Assembly: GCA_016713405.1 (NCBI GenBank)
Contig: JADJPF010000022.1
Location: forward strand, 1-64,000
Length of the DNA stretch: 64,000 nucleotides
Direction: 5' to 3'
Origin: Blastocatellia bacterium
GTDB taxonomy: Bacteria > Acidobacteriota > Blastocatellia > Chloracidobacteriales > JADJPF01
The position numbers and the translations under genes are program-made. The notes under the pieces were generated by a model. It made no database searches. It was not told where the DNA came from and was given only the letters and a program-made list of their open reading frames with translations. Of this stretch, positions 53,789 to 62,934 are shown piece by piece; the first letter of the stretch is position 1, and the number at the start of each line of letters is the position of its first letter.

Positions 53789-55068
53789 TATGGAATATAT
53801 GGAGCGTCCATGCCGCTTGCAAGCATTTGACCTAGCAAACTTAGTGCTTGGTCAAAACCTGCTAAAACTTCATCAACTTGTTCAGCAGTAATAATTAATG
53901 GAGGCAAGACTTGAATAGCACGTTGTCGAAAGTCTGAAAAAATCCCCAAAATTCCTGATTTTCCTAATGCTAAAGTCATCATCCCACCTAACCGATCATC
54001 AGTTAATTCCAGTGCCATCATTAAACCTAGTTGGCGATAACCTGCTACTAATTGAGGATATTTAGCTTTTAATTTTTCAAAACCTGCGGCAAATTTGCTT
54101 CCCATCTCATTAACATGAGCTAAGAAACCTTCTTCAGTAATTTGATCCAGCATTGTAAGTGAAGTAATACAAGCTAAGTCTGAACCGCCAAAAGAACATA
54201 AATGCACAAAAGGATTTTCTTGGAAAAACTTGTCTAAATGAGGACGAAAACAACAAACGGCTAGCGGATAAACGGCTGAACTCATTCCTTTTCCAGAAAC
54301 TAAAATATCTGGAACTACTTGCCAATGTTCACAGCCCCAAATCTTGCCGGTGCGCCCCAAGCCCGCTTGCACTTCATCAAGTATTAAAACTACACCTTTA
54401 CGGTCACAGATTTCTCTAACGGCTGGCAAATAATTATCAGACGGAATAATCATTCCAGCAGTAGCTTGAATAGTTTCTAAAATTACTGCTGCTGTTTCAT
54501 CTGTAACAGCCCTGTCCATTGCCTCTATATCGCCAAAAGGAACTTGATAAAAACCAGGCATCAATGGGCCAAAGTGCTTGCTAAAGCTAGGATCGCCTGC
54601 TGCTAGTGCAAAACCTGTATGACCATGATAGCCATATTGAGCAGAAATAATGTTAGGGCGTTTAGTAAAACCTCTAGCTAGCTTTATAGCAACGTCAACT
54701 GCTTCACCTCCACCAGGAGCAAAAAAAGTATAGCGAATATCTCCTGGAGTTATTTCTGCTAGCCGTTTAGCTAGTCGCGCCCTGTGTTCACTCATTAAAA
54801 TATGGTCGCCAATGTCAAGCTCTGCTAAAGCTTCTTGAAGTGCATTAATTATTCTTGGTGGGCGATGGCCTAAGTTAAAAACTCCCCCACTAGAACGACA
54901 ATTTATATAGCGTTTTCCGTCCAAGTCCCAAAGATAAATACCTTCTCTTTTTCCTGGCACGCTACCAAAACCAAGCTGTTTATAAATAGCTACTTTACCT
55001 GGAGAAACATAATCAGCAAAATCTTGAACAACTTCATTATTAGGCTTTTGATTAATATATTTAGTCAT
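53788..55068 (-). CDS. Class III (PLP-dependent) aminotransferase
   Basis: 426 residues of the omega-aminotransferase/ornithine-aminotransferase family. Key parts: INCRSSGGVFNLGHRPPRI, the PLP-phosphate loop FFAPGGGEAVDVAIKLARG, LILDEVQAGLGRTG, the Schiff-base Lys in VSGKGMSSAVYPLAVC. Substrate not determinable. One base overlap with the methyltransferase gene is odd, as these are unrelated functions. Preceded by the GNAT/DUF1778 pair. Confidence 0.9.
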   Translation of the reverse strand: MTKYINQKPNNEVVQDFADYVSPGKVAIYKQLGFGSVPGKREGIYLWDLDGKRYINCRSSGGVFNLGHRPPRIINALQEALAELDIGDHILMSEHRARLAKRLAEITPGDIRYTFFAPGGGEAVDVAIKLARGFTKRPNIISAQYGYHGHTGFALAAGDPSFSKHFGPLMPGFYQVPFGDIEAMDRAVTDETAAVILETIQATAGMIIPSDNYLPAVREICDRKGVVLILDEVQAGLGRTGKIWGCEHWQVVPDILVSGKGMSSAVYPLAVCCFRPHLDKFFQENPFVHLCSFGGSDLACITSLTMLDQITEEGFLAHVNEMGSKFAAGFEKLKAKYPQLVAGYRQLGLMMALELTDDRLGGMMTLALGKSGILGIFSDFRQRAIQVLPPLIITAEQVDEVLAGFDQALSLLGQMLASGMDAPYIP

Positions 55069-55101
55069 TAAATTCTTATCTCTTTCTAAAATTAAGAATA
55101 A

Positions 55102-55599
55102 TTACTTATCTACAAGCTTTGTAAGGGAAAGCATAAGTTGTTTAGGTAAACTACCAAAATTAATAAATCCATGATAGCGATAAAAAGCTTCTGCTTGTTC
55201 ATCTTTAGCATCAACAACTAAAGCAAATACAGCTATTTCTGAATGTAAAGTTCTAGAAATAGCATCCCATAGCAAGACTGAGCCTAGTTTTTGACCTCGA
55301 TAATTTTGATCAACCGCAAGACGACCTAAACGAGCTACTGGAACTGATGGATAACGAGGTAGTCTTTTAACTAATTCCTTGGGAATATCTGTAAGCAAAA
55401 CTCTACTAGCAGCTAATGTGTAGTACCCTGCTATTTTGTTTGTTGTTGTTTCTAGGGCTACATAACAAACTGTTACACGCCTACGAATATCTTGCGTCAC
55501 CTGCTCTACAAAATATTTATCTAAAGCTTCTACTCTACAACAAAACTCTTTTCTATTATGTGTTTGATTAAGTGTTTCTATTAGAAATTTGGCTGTCAC
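55102..55599 (-). CDS. GNAT-family toxin, TacT-like
   Basis: 165 residues of a GCN5-related N-acetyltransferase. P-loop for acetyl-CoA RLGRLAVDQNYRGQKLGSVLLWDAI; catalytic Tyr in AEAFYRYHGF. TacT toxins acetylate the amino group of aminoacyl-tRNA and stop translation. GTG start overlaps the antitoxin stop by four bases (GTGA), the classical toxin-antitoxin arrangement. Adjacent to a DUF1778 antitoxin, which fixes the assignment better than sequence alone. Confidence 0.9.
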   Translation of the reverse strand: MTAKFLIETLNQTHNRKEFCCRVEALDKYFVEQVTQDIRRRVTVCYVALETTTNKIAGYYTLAASRVLLTDIPKELVKRLPRYPSVPVARLGRLAVDQNYRGQKLGSVLLWDAISRTLHSEIAVFALVVDAKDEQAEAFYRYHGFINFGSLPKQLMLSLTKLVDK

Positions 55600-55883
55600 T
55601 TAGATTCTACCACCATTTTAGAATGATATTGTTTAGCCTTTTCTAAAACAGGAGACAAATTTGGTGGATTGAGCAACAAATCAACAAATTTTTCTTGATC
55701 CTCAATTGACAGGCGAATTATGTTTGTTTCTTCTATGGTTTTTTGAGCAGCTTCTTGGGCGGCTGTCACCACAAAATCACTTACACTACGCCCTTGAATT
55801 TCTGCTGCCCGTTTTACAAGTGCTAATACTTCTGGTGATATTCTTGCTTCTATTCGGCTACTTCGGCTATTTTGTGTTGACAT
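55596..55883 (-). CDS. DUF1778 ribbon-helix-helix antitoxin, TacA-like
   Basis: About 95 residues. The N-terminal ribbon-helix-helix part reads SRIEARISPEVLALVKRAAEIQGRSVSDFVVTAA; the tail after LSIEDQEKFVDLLLNPPNL wraps the toxin in this family. Start is the ATG with GAGGG seven bases upstream. An operator palindrome covers its promoter, so autorepression with the GNAT toxin is expected. Confidence 0.9.
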   Translation of the reverse strand: MSTQNSRSSRIEARISPEVLALVKRAAEIQGRSVSDFVVTAAQEAAQKTIEETNIIRLSIEDQEKFVDLLLNPPNLSPVLEKAKQYHSKMVVESK

Positions 55884-55915
55884 GTCTTTACCCTCAACGC
55901 AAATCAATTTGTATT

Positions 55916-55945
55916 AATGTACGTGGTTACGCCGTACATTGTCAA
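55916..55945 (-). promoter_or_regulatory. Promoter/operator of the TacAT-like pair
   Basis: On the minus strand TTGACA (55940-55945) and TACATT (55916-55921) are 18 bases apart. The palindrome AATGTACG-N9-CGTACATT (55916-55940) spans from the -35 to the -10 box, as expected for a TA operator. Confidence 0.75.
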
Positions 55946-56041
55946 TAAATTTATAGGTGTTTATGATTAAATATTTGCTTGTTTGTTGTTATCTTATATT
56001 ATCTAAATTTATCCAAATTTTTCTTTCTAATAAAAATACTT

Positions 56042-57064
56042 ATGCTAAATAAATTAACTTCTACAGCACAGCAAGCTTTATCTACAATGCTTACACGTAA
56101 GTTTATTCCTCGCAGCAGCTTACGTAATCGGCATATAATGACAATGGCTGGTCATTTTATTTCACGTCAATTTCCTGGAGTAGAAAAAATTAGCGAACAG
56201 CGTTTATTTCAAGTTACTGACGAAGCGCAAATGCTTACTCATTGCGGTTGGCAAGCCAATAGAGAAACAAAGCCTACTGTTATTGTTGTACATGGTTTAG
56301 AAGGTTCTAGTGAATCTAAATACACAGTTGGAACAGCACTAAAAGCTTATAATGCTGGATTTAATGTAATTAGAATTAATCAACGTGGTTGTGGAGAAAC
56401 TTTTCATCTTTCGCCTACACCTTATCATGCTGGCTTGACAAATGACTTACGAGTTATTATTGATGAAATAGCTACTAAAGATAATATTAAAACTGTTTAT
56501 GTAGTCGGCTTTTCTTTGGGTGGTAATCAATCCTTAAAACTTGCTGGTGAGTATGGCGACAACCCACCTCAAGCATTAAAAGGAGTTTGCGCTATTTCTG
56601 TGCCTATAGATTTAGCTGATTGTTCGGACTCGTTACATTGGGCCGAAAATTGGGTTTATGAATGGAATTTTTTACTTTCTCTATATAAAAGTTATAAACG
56701 CCGGCAAAAACTACATCCTACACGCTATAAACTGCCTTCTCCTTGGCAAGTAATGACACTAAGACGTTTTGATGAGTTAATTGCTGGCCCTTGTAATGGA
56801 TTTAAGGATGCTAATGACTATTATTCTAAATGTAGCTCTGATCAATACTTAAAACATATTTCTGTACCAACATTAATTATTCAAGCTAAAGATGACCCAT
56901 TTATACCTTTTACACCTTTTGAAAAAACCTCTCGTAGTGAGGCAGTAGCCTTGTTAGCAACTGAAACAGGCGGACATGTTGGCTATGTAGGAGAAAAGCA
57001 ACCTAGTGAAGATCCCTTTTGGGTAGAAAACCGAGCAGTAGAATTTTTTCAATTGCTTTCATAA
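56042..57064 (+). CDS. YheT-like alpha/beta hydrolase
   Basis: 340 residues. FIPRSSLRNRHIMTMAGHFISR is the N-terminal YheT-like stretch; VVHGLEGSSESKYTVG forms the oxyanion region; nucleophile elbow VGFSLGGNQSLKL, acid in QAKDDPFIP and His in TGGHVGYVG. Cytoplasmic, esterase-like. The ATG at 56042 is preferred over an in-frame extension without a ribosome site. Substrate unknown. Confidence 0.9.
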   Translation: MLNKLTSTAQQALSTMLTRKFIPRSSLRNRHIMTMAGHFISRQFPGVEKISEQRLFQVTDEAQMLTHCGWQANRETKPTVIVVHGLEGSSESKYTVGTALKAYNAGFNVIRINQRGCGETFHLSPTPYHAGLTNDLRVIIDEIATKDNIKTVYVVGFSLGGNQSLKLAGEYGDNPPQALKGVCAISVPIDLADCSDSLHWAENWVYEWNFLLSLYKSYKRRQKLHPTRYKLPSPWQVMTLRRFDELIAGPCNGFKDANDYYSKCSSDQYLKHISVPTLIIQAKDDPFIPFTPFEKTSRSEAVALLATETGGHVGYVGEKQPSEDPFWVENRAVEFFQLLS

Positions 57065-57087
57065 AGTTAGATTTTCTTAAACAAAAA

Positions 57088-57113
57088 AGGGTGTGAAACG
57101 ACTTCCACACCCT
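57088..57113. terminator. Terminator between YheT-like gene and glnA
   Basis: AGGGTGTG and CACACCCT form an 8-bp GC-rich stem flanked by an A run on the left and AAAATTATTT on the right; works best on the minus strand for glnA (T tract from the A run). Confidence 0.7.
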
Positions 57114-57143
57114 AAAATTATTTAGTGTATTTCTACTTTAAGA

Positions 57144-58544
57144 TTAAACATCATAGTAAAGAGAAAATTCTAACGGATGTGGACGCATATTTACTGGGTT
57201 GATCTCTTTTTCATATTTGTACTTAATCCATCGATTAACAAAGCTTTCATTAAACACATCACCCTTAAATAAAAATTCACAATCTTTTTCTAAAGCTGAA
57301 AGTGAAGCAGATAGCGAGCCTGGCAAGCTTGGAACGTGTTTTAGTTCTTCAACAGGCAAATCATAAATATCTTTATCAAGTGGTGGGCCTGGGTCAATTT
57401 TGTTTTGAATGCCATCTATACCAGCCATTAACATTGCAGCAAAAGCAATATAAGGGTTACAACTTGGATCAGGTGGACGAAATTCTAAACGTTTTGCTTT
57501 AGGATTTTGTGAAAACATAGGGATTCTTACGGCAGCAGATCGATTACGTGCTGAATAAGCTAAATTTACTGGTGCTTCAAAGCCTGGGACTAGTCGCTTA
57601 TAGCTATTGGTTGTAGGTGCAGCAAAAGCAGCCAAAGCAGGAGCATGTTTTAAGAGTCCACCAATATAGTAAAGTGCTGTTTTTGAAAGCCCTGCATACT
57701 CATCCCCAGCAAAAAGCGGCTTTTCACCTTTCCACAAGCTTTGATGGCAGTGCATTCCATTTCCATTATCTCCATAAAGCGGCTTAGGCATAAAGGTAGC
57801 TGTTTTGCCATTTTGACGAGCTACATTTTTTACTGTGTGTTTGAAAATCATTAAATTATCTGCTGTACGAGTTAATGTAGAGTAACGAAAGTCTATTTCA
57901 GCTTGTCCTGCTGTAGCAACTTCGTGATGGTGACGTTCAACAGGAATACCACATTGTTCTAAAATGGCGCAAATATCTGCTCTAATGTCTATTTGCGTGT
58001 CTTGTGGTGAAAGTGGAACATAGCCTTCTTTATGGCGGATTTGGTAGCCATTTCCATTTTCTGAATTCCAAGGGCCTTCTTCACTATCAACGGTGTAGCC
58101 AGCAGAATTAGCACTAGCATGAAAGCTAGCACTATCAAAAATGAAAAACTCTGCTTCTGGGCCAAAATTAATTATGTCTGCAATGCCTGTAGAGCGTAGA
58201 TAACTTTCTGCACGTTGGGCAATGGCTCTTGGGTCAAGCCAGTAGCCTTCTTTAGTAATTGGGTCTGTTACATCACAAATTAAACATAAGGTTTTGCGAG
58301 TATTAAAAGGGTCTAGCCAATGACGAGAAATATCTGGATTTAACAACATATCAGACTCATTAATTGCGGCCCAACCCCGTAAACTAGAAGCATCAAATCC
58401 AAAGCCTTCTGCTAGGCTATCTTCGCTGATTTCTCCAATAGGTACGGCGACATGATGCCATGCCCCAAAAAGATCTGTAAATCTAAGGTCAAAAAATTCA
58501 ACTTCTTCTGCTTTAGCATATTCGATTAGCGATCTGCTATCCAT
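57144..58544 (-). CDS. glnA: Glutamine synthetase, type I (GlnA)
   Basis: ATP-dependent ammonium assimilation into glutamine. 466 residues, normal for GSI. Signature parts: DGSS-equivalent FGFDASSLRGWAAINESDM, GPEAEFFIFD, the metal-binding GNGMHCHQSLW, and RNRSAAVRIP. The adenylylation loop keeps Tyr394 (DKDIYDLP), so GlnE-type control is possible. AAGGAG before the ATG. A sigma-54 promoter and paired palindromes lie upstream, next to a sigma-54 activator gene. Confidence 0.98.
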   Translation of the reverse strand: MDSRSLIEYAKAEEVEFFDLRFTDLFGAWHHVAVPIGEISEDSLAEGFGFDASSLRGWAAINESDMLLNPDISRHWLDPFNTRKTLCLICDVTDPITKEGYWLDPRAIAQRAESYLRSTGIADIINFGPEAEFFIFDSASFHASANSAGYTVDSEEGPWNSENGNGYQIRHKEGYVPLSPQDTQIDIRADICAILEQCGIPVERHHHEVATAGQAEIDFRYSTLTRTADNLMIFKHTVKNVARQNGKTATFMPKPLYGDNGNGMHCHQSLWKGEKPLFAGDEYAGLSKTALYYIGGLLKHAPALAAFAAPTTNSYKRLVPGFEAPVNLAYSARNRSAAVRIPMFSQNPKAKRLEFRPPDPSCNPYIAFAAMLMAGIDGIQNKIDPGPPLDKDIYDLPVEELKHVPSLPGSLSASLSALEKDCEFLFKGDVFNESFVNRWIKYKYEKEINPVNMRPHPLEFSLYYDV

Positions 58545-58614
58545 TAAAAAATCTCCTTGATTATTTGTAAAATTCTATAAATTAATGCTGTTTTGATTAT
58601 TTGCTTTCACTTTA

Positions 58615-58630
58615 GGCAATCAGAGTGCCA
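58615..58630 (-). promoter_or_regulatory. Sigma-54 promoter of glnA
   Basis: The minus strand reads TGGCACTCTGATTGCC, with GG and GC separated by exactly 10 bases and the consensus -24 element TGGCAC. The expected start leaves a leader of about 60 bases. Confidence 0.88.
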
Positions 58631-58742
58631 TAGAGAAATTTTTAATCTAAGCTTTTTAGCTATTTACTAGCATTTAGAATGGTTATAGATTTCCTGGGTT
58701 TTTAAGGAGAATAATAAAAATAGCGTTAAGCTGAAAATTTCA

Positions 58743-58786
58743 CTACAAATCTGTGGCTAGTTTTTTGTCAAACTACAAAATTGTAG
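58743..58786. promoter_or_regulatory. Paired upstream activator sites for glnA
   Basis: A perfect palindrome CTACAAAATTGTAG (58773-58786) and an 11/14 match CTACAAATCTGTGG (58743-58756) have centres 30 bp apart, about three helical turns, and lie 113-155 bases above the sigma-54 -24 box. Classic enhancer geometry for an AAA+ activator. Confidence 0.7.
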
Positions 58787-60325
58787 CTAGCTACGAAACC
58801 AGCGGTAATCAATTTTATATTTTTTTACTTTGTAATTAATTATTCTTTCCGTTGTATCCAGCAGCAAAGCGGCTTTAGCTTGATTACCTCGGCAAGATTT
58901 TAAGGCATCTAAGATAAGGTCTTTTTCATAAGCTTCAACAGAAGAAATTAAATTTAATCTAGGTTCAGTGTTGGAAGCTTCCGCCGTTTGCAGTGTAGGC
59001 GGCAAATGATGTGCGTGAATTACTCCTGAATCACAAATTAAAACAGCACGTTCCAAGCAATTTTCAAGTTCTCTAACATTTCCTGGCCAGTGATAGCACA
59101 TTAACATATCAATAGCAGGTGTAGAAATTCGTTTAACAGCCTTGTTATGTTCACGAGCATATTTTTCTAAAAAATGGTCTGCCAGTAACAAAATATCTGT
59201 CCGACGCTCTCTTAAAGGTGGCAAATAAAGAGAAAAAACATTTAGCCGATAATAAAGATCTTCTCGAAAAGTACCTTTTTCTATAGCTTTTTCTAAGTCT
59301 TTATTTGTTGCAGCAATGATTCTTACATTTACTTTAATTGTTTCTACACCTCCAACTCGCTCAAATTCTTTTTCTTGTAAAACCCTAAGCAACTTTACTT
59401 GTATGGCTGGGGACAATTCGCCAATTTCATCTAAAAATAATGTGCCTCCTTCAGCTAGTTCAAAACGTCCTTTTTTACGCGCACTAGCACCAGTAAAAGC
59501 ACCTTTTTCATAACCAAATAGCTCAGATTCAATTAAACTTTCTGGTAAAGCCGCACTATTTACTTTAACAAAAGGCTTACTAGAGCGTTCAGATGAATAA
59601 TGCACAGCCTGTGCAATTAATTCTTTTCCTGTGCCAGATTCACCACGTATTAAGACTGTTGTACTAGTAGTTGCTACTTGAGTAATAAGCTGATAAACTG
59701 CCCTCATACTAGAGCTAGAACCAATAATATTTGTAAAGTTATAGCGTTCTTGAAGTTTTTGTTTTAAGTTAGTATTTTCATCTAAAAGCCGTCGCTTTTC
59801 CATTTCCAGCATTTGATTTAGCTGTAAATTTCTAGCAATCATTGATGCAACAATAGTAAGAAATTCTAGTTTTTGATTAAAATCTGTATCTTTATGAAAG
59901 CGTAGATCTACGCTTAAAGCTCCAAGTGTTTGCCCATTAACTATAATTGGAACACAAATAAAAGAAAGCTCCCGCTTATGTAGATTACGTCTAGCTCCTG
60001 TACGGTTAAGAAACATCGGCTCTCGGCTTAGCTTAGGTATAATAACTGGTCGCCCACTAGCAACAACAGTGCCTGTAATTCCTTCGCCTAGTTTATAACG
60101 CCCTTTTTCTATTTGGCTTGAGGTTAAGTTATGGGCTACTTCAATAAGAATTTCCTTACGATTGCTATCTAGTAGTGCAATTGTCCCATGTTCCATTTGT
60201 TGGCGACGTTCAAGAATTTCTAATAAACGGCTTAAACTTTCTTTTAACTCTAAAGTGAGGCTTAAAACTTGGCTAATTTCTAGTAATGTAGAGAGTTTAC
60301 TAATTTCTGAGGCTTTATTTTTCAT
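58787..60325 (-). CDS. Sigma-54 dependent transcriptional activator (GAF-AAA+-Fis)
   Basis: 512 residues. N-terminal GAF sensor (about 15-170), linking helix, AAA+ domain with Walker A GESGTGKE (228-235), GAFTGA loop (275-280) that contacts sigma-54, LDEIGELSPAIQVKLLRVL and the arginine-rich LPPLRERRTDI; Fis-type HTH at the end (NQAKAALLLDTTERIINYKVKK). No receiver domain, so it is triggered by ligand or partner binding, as in NifA. It reads toward glnA, whose sigma-54 promoter follows. The start lacks a Shine-Dalgarno. Confidence 0.95.
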   Translation of the reverse strand: MKNKASEISKLSTLLEISQVLSLTLELKESLSRLLEILERRQQMEHGTIALLDSNRKEILIEVAHNLTSSQIEKGRYKLGEGITGTVVASGRPVIIPKLSREPMFLNRTGARRNLHKRELSFICVPIIVNGQTLGALSVDLRFHKDTDFNQKLEFLTIVASMIARNLQLNQMLEMEKRRLLDENTNLKQKLQERYNFTNIIGSSSSMRAVYQLITQVATTSTTVLIRGESGTGKELIAQAVHYSSERSSKPFVKVNSAALPESLIESELFGYEKGAFTGASARKKGRFELAEGGTLFLDEIGELSPAIQVKLLRVLQEKEFERVGGVETIKVNVRIIAATNKDLEKAIEKGTFREDLYYRLNVFSLYLPPLRERRTDILLLADHFLEKYAREHNKAVKRISTPAIDMLMCYHWPGNVRELENCLERAVLICDSGVIHAHHLPPTLQTAEASNTEPRLNLISSVEAYEKDLILDALKSCRGNQAKAALLLDTTERIINYKVKKYKIDYRWFRS

Positions 60326-60339
60326 ATTTTGATGATAAA

Positions 60340-60353
60340 TTACAATTTTGTAG
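60340..60353 (-). promoter_or_regulatory. Operator-like palindrome before the activator gene
   Basis: CTACAAAATTGTAA on the minus strand matches the glnA-side palindrome at 13 of 14 positions and lies 15 bases before the activator ATG. Suggests autoregulation. Confidence 0.65.
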
Positions 60354-60392
60354 GATTAAAATAAATTAGCAACAATTTGGTTGTTTTTAATA

Positions 60393-61882
60393 TTAATTTT
60401 GCTCTTTAGCAATTAAGTCAGCAACAATTTTTCCACTTTGTACAACCATAGGCATCCCTGCGCCGGGCTGTACTCCACCACCAACAAAGTAAAGCCCTTT
60501 AATTTCTTGGCTTTGATTAAGAGGACGAAAAGCACCATAAAGAATGTTATGTTCCGGGCCTAGACCATAAATTGAGCCACGAAAAGCAGAAAATCGCTCT
60601 TCAAAAGTAAGTGGTGTTGTAAGGCGTTGAAAAAGTAGCGAGCTTTTTATTTCAGAAAGTCCAAAGTTTTGAATTTTATTTAATATATGTTCTCTATATT
60701 CCGGTAAATGTCTGGATTAGGATCTTTTCTTGGAGGAACAGAAATTACTACAAATAAATTATCTTTTCCTGCTGGTGCAAGTGTTGGATCATTACGAACA
60801 GGAGCATTAATATAAATAGGAGTTTTAGAGGGAAGCACACCAAGATCAAAAATATCATGATAGGAAGGAGTCGGATCCCCATCAAGCAGTAAATTATGGT
60901 GTTTTAACTTAGGCAGAGTATTAGATAAAGCTAATTCCAGTGTTAAAAAAGAGGCACTAGCTTGAGCTTGGCCTTGACGAAGCTTTTCAATACCTTGGGG
61001 CCAAATGTCTACACCAGATAATAAACTATGTGTAAAAACATAATCAGAATTAGAAACTACAGTGTGATAGTTTTCCTTTAAGCCATTAACTTTTATTCCT
61101 GTAACTTTTAAGGTTTTATCTATTTCTATCATAGTTACATCACTATTTAAGTGAATCTTAACGCCTAATTTTTCAGCTAATTTAGCAATAGCTTCAGGAA
61201 TTTTATGTATACCGCCTTTTGGATACCAAACCCCTTCCCGAATAATTGTCCAAGGGATTAATAGCAGCGAAGCAGGAGCATTGCGAGGGTCTAAGCCTGC
61301 ATAAATTGGAAAGCCTATTAATAAAGATTGTACAAGTTCGTGTTGAAAACGTCGTTTTACTTCTTTTAAGTAATTGCGCATTGGTGGCAAAATTATTGAT
61401 GAGGGCATTAGGCGGGAAAAAAATATATCTTTTAAGCCTGCAAACATTTTTTCATAAAAATCTCTTGCAAAAATACGCGCAAATAAATCACACTGTGATA
61501 GTAACTGCTTAAAAGCTTTTGCATCTTTTTTTGAAAGAGTTTCTATCACGTTCAGCAATTCTTTTTCTTGAGCAGGAACATCTAAAATTTGTCCTTGAGG
61601 TGTAAAAATCCGAAAAGCTGGATCTAATCTTTCAAATTGTAAATAATCTGTTAAATTTTGTCCTAATTTTTGAAACAGATCTTCATAAACCCAGGTCATA
61701 ACGACAATTGAAGGGCCTTCATCAAAAGTAAAACCATCTTTAAAGTAACTAGAAGCTTTTCCACCTACCTGGTTATGTCGCTCAAAAACATCTACCTTAA
61801 AACCTTTTGCTGCTAGACAAGCCGCTACTGCTAGTCCACCTAAACCAGCCCCAATAACCGCTACACGTTTATTTTCTGTCAT
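60393..61882 (-). CDS. Phytoene desaturase/CrtI-family FAD oxidoreductase (frameshifted)
   Basis: About 496 residues after repair. N-terminal dinucleotide motif IGAGLGGLAVAACLAAKG (10-27), VGGKASSYFKDGFTFDEGPS, and the C-terminal FAD motif GLYFVGGGVQPGAGMPMVVQSGKI. Desaturates or isomerises carotenoid precursors. The frame ends prematurely after DIYRNIENIY; the next frame continues EYREHILNKIQNFGL to a stop at 60393. One missing G in a GG run at about 60712 restores it. AGGGAAAA ribosome site. No other carotenoid gene (crtB/crtY) lies in the window. Confidence 0.88.
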
Positions 61883-61944
61883 TTTTCCCTTAAATCTAAG
61901 TTTTTAATTTTGCCTAGTGTAAAATTTCCCATATAAAAAAGCAA

Positions 61945-61971
61945 AAGCGCGAAGTTTTTATCTTCGCGCTT
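61945..61971. terminator. Hairpin terminator
   Basis: AAGCGCGAAG pairs with CTTCGCGCTT (10 bp) around a 7-base AT loop, between the CrtI-like gene and the small membrane-protein gene upstream of it on the minus strand. Confidence 0.8.
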
Positions 61972-62019
61972 AAATATATAGCCTAAATTATAAGCTAACA
62001 AATGAAAGAGATAAATAAG

Positions 62020-62316
62020 TTAACAGGCATTGCTTGTACTACGTTTAAGATGTTTGAGACTGCGCCAAAGTGCTACTGCAATTAGCATTGGTACACTTCC
62101 GGGAACAACAAATAACAAAGCTACAGTGATTTTCTTACCCAAAGGAGATGACATAGCTGATTTAATATTATTTAGAGTTATAGACAGTTGTTGTTTCCAA
62201 CTTTCTACCTGAAAGCTTTCTAGCAACATACTAAATCCACGGTAAAGTAAAGCTACTCCGATTGTGCATTGAACTATAACCAAGAAACAGATAAAAATTA
62301 ATTGGAAACTTGACAT
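62020..62316 (-). CDS. Small membrane protein, two helices
   Basis: 98 residues. Hydrophobic segments LIFICFLVIVQCTIGVALLY and KITVALLFVVPGSVPMLIAVALW, separated by an amphipathic stretch (ESWKQQLSITLNNIKSAMSS). Family not recognised. AGAGGG precedes the ATG. The small Cys-containing gene upstream may share its transcript. Confidence 0.6.
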   Translation of the reverse strand: MSSFQLIFICFLVIVQCTIGVALLYRGFSMLLESFQVESWKQQLSITLNNIKSAMSSPLGKKITVALLFVVPGSVPMLIAVALWRSLKHLKRSTSNAC

Positions 62317-62348
62317 TTTCTTAACCCTCTTTTCCTAAGCTTTAATAA

Positions 62349-62540
62349 CTAAGCTGCACGTGGTGTTTTTTTCTCAGGTGCGTTTGGCATTGCTGTTACT
62401 ACTCGTTTTTCTGGCTCATCATCAATATTTATTTTTAATCTACGACGTTTGCCACATTCATAACAAGTCATATAATAAGCTCCATCTTCACATCTTCGTG
62501 GTGGGCCCCAATAATGTTTATGCAAGATATCAAAAAACAT
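62349..62540 (-). CDS. Small Cys-containing basic protein
   Basis: 63 residues. CEDGAYYMTCYECGKRRRLK gives three cysteines, the last two as CxxC, a possible zinc ribbon half. Family unknown. Strong ribosome site AGGGGG before the ATG. Lies 32 bases upstream of the membrane-protein gene. Confidence 0.6.
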   Translation of the reverse strand: MFFDILHKHYWGPPRRCEDGAYYMTCYECGKRRRLKINIDDEPEKRVVTAMPNAPEKKTPRAA

Positions 62541-62934
62541 AGTGCTTCCCCCTTTGACTTTTAGCTCAATTACGTTTGCCTCTTTAAGAACGTAGTTGAG
62601 GAAATTTATTGCATAAAATTTTTTGGTTTTTGCTATTTTCTAAGAACTTTTTTACAGCTTGGAAACTTAGCAACTTTCGCGCCATAAATCTATTTTATAA
62701 GGAAAAATAGATTATTTCCTTATAACTTGTTTATAAATAATAGAGATAAAATCTAGTAGGCTTAGTTTTAATTATTTTAAGTTGTTAAAATTTTAGCAAA
62801 TAATAAACAATATTGATGTAAATTTAGTTATCACCACAGAGTAGATGACTACTATATTTACATCATAGTTAGTTATAGTCATAGTAGTATGACATTAATC
62901 AGTAAAATAAATAGTTTTTATTAGAAATTTACTT
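62541..62934. other. Intergenic region with operator-like palindrome
   Basis: About 390 AT-rich bases before the Cys-containing gene. GTCATA-GTAG-TATGAC (62878-62893) is a perfect 6+6 inverted repeat and AGTAG/CTACT halves lie near 62840-62855. No gene seen. Confidence 0.35.
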
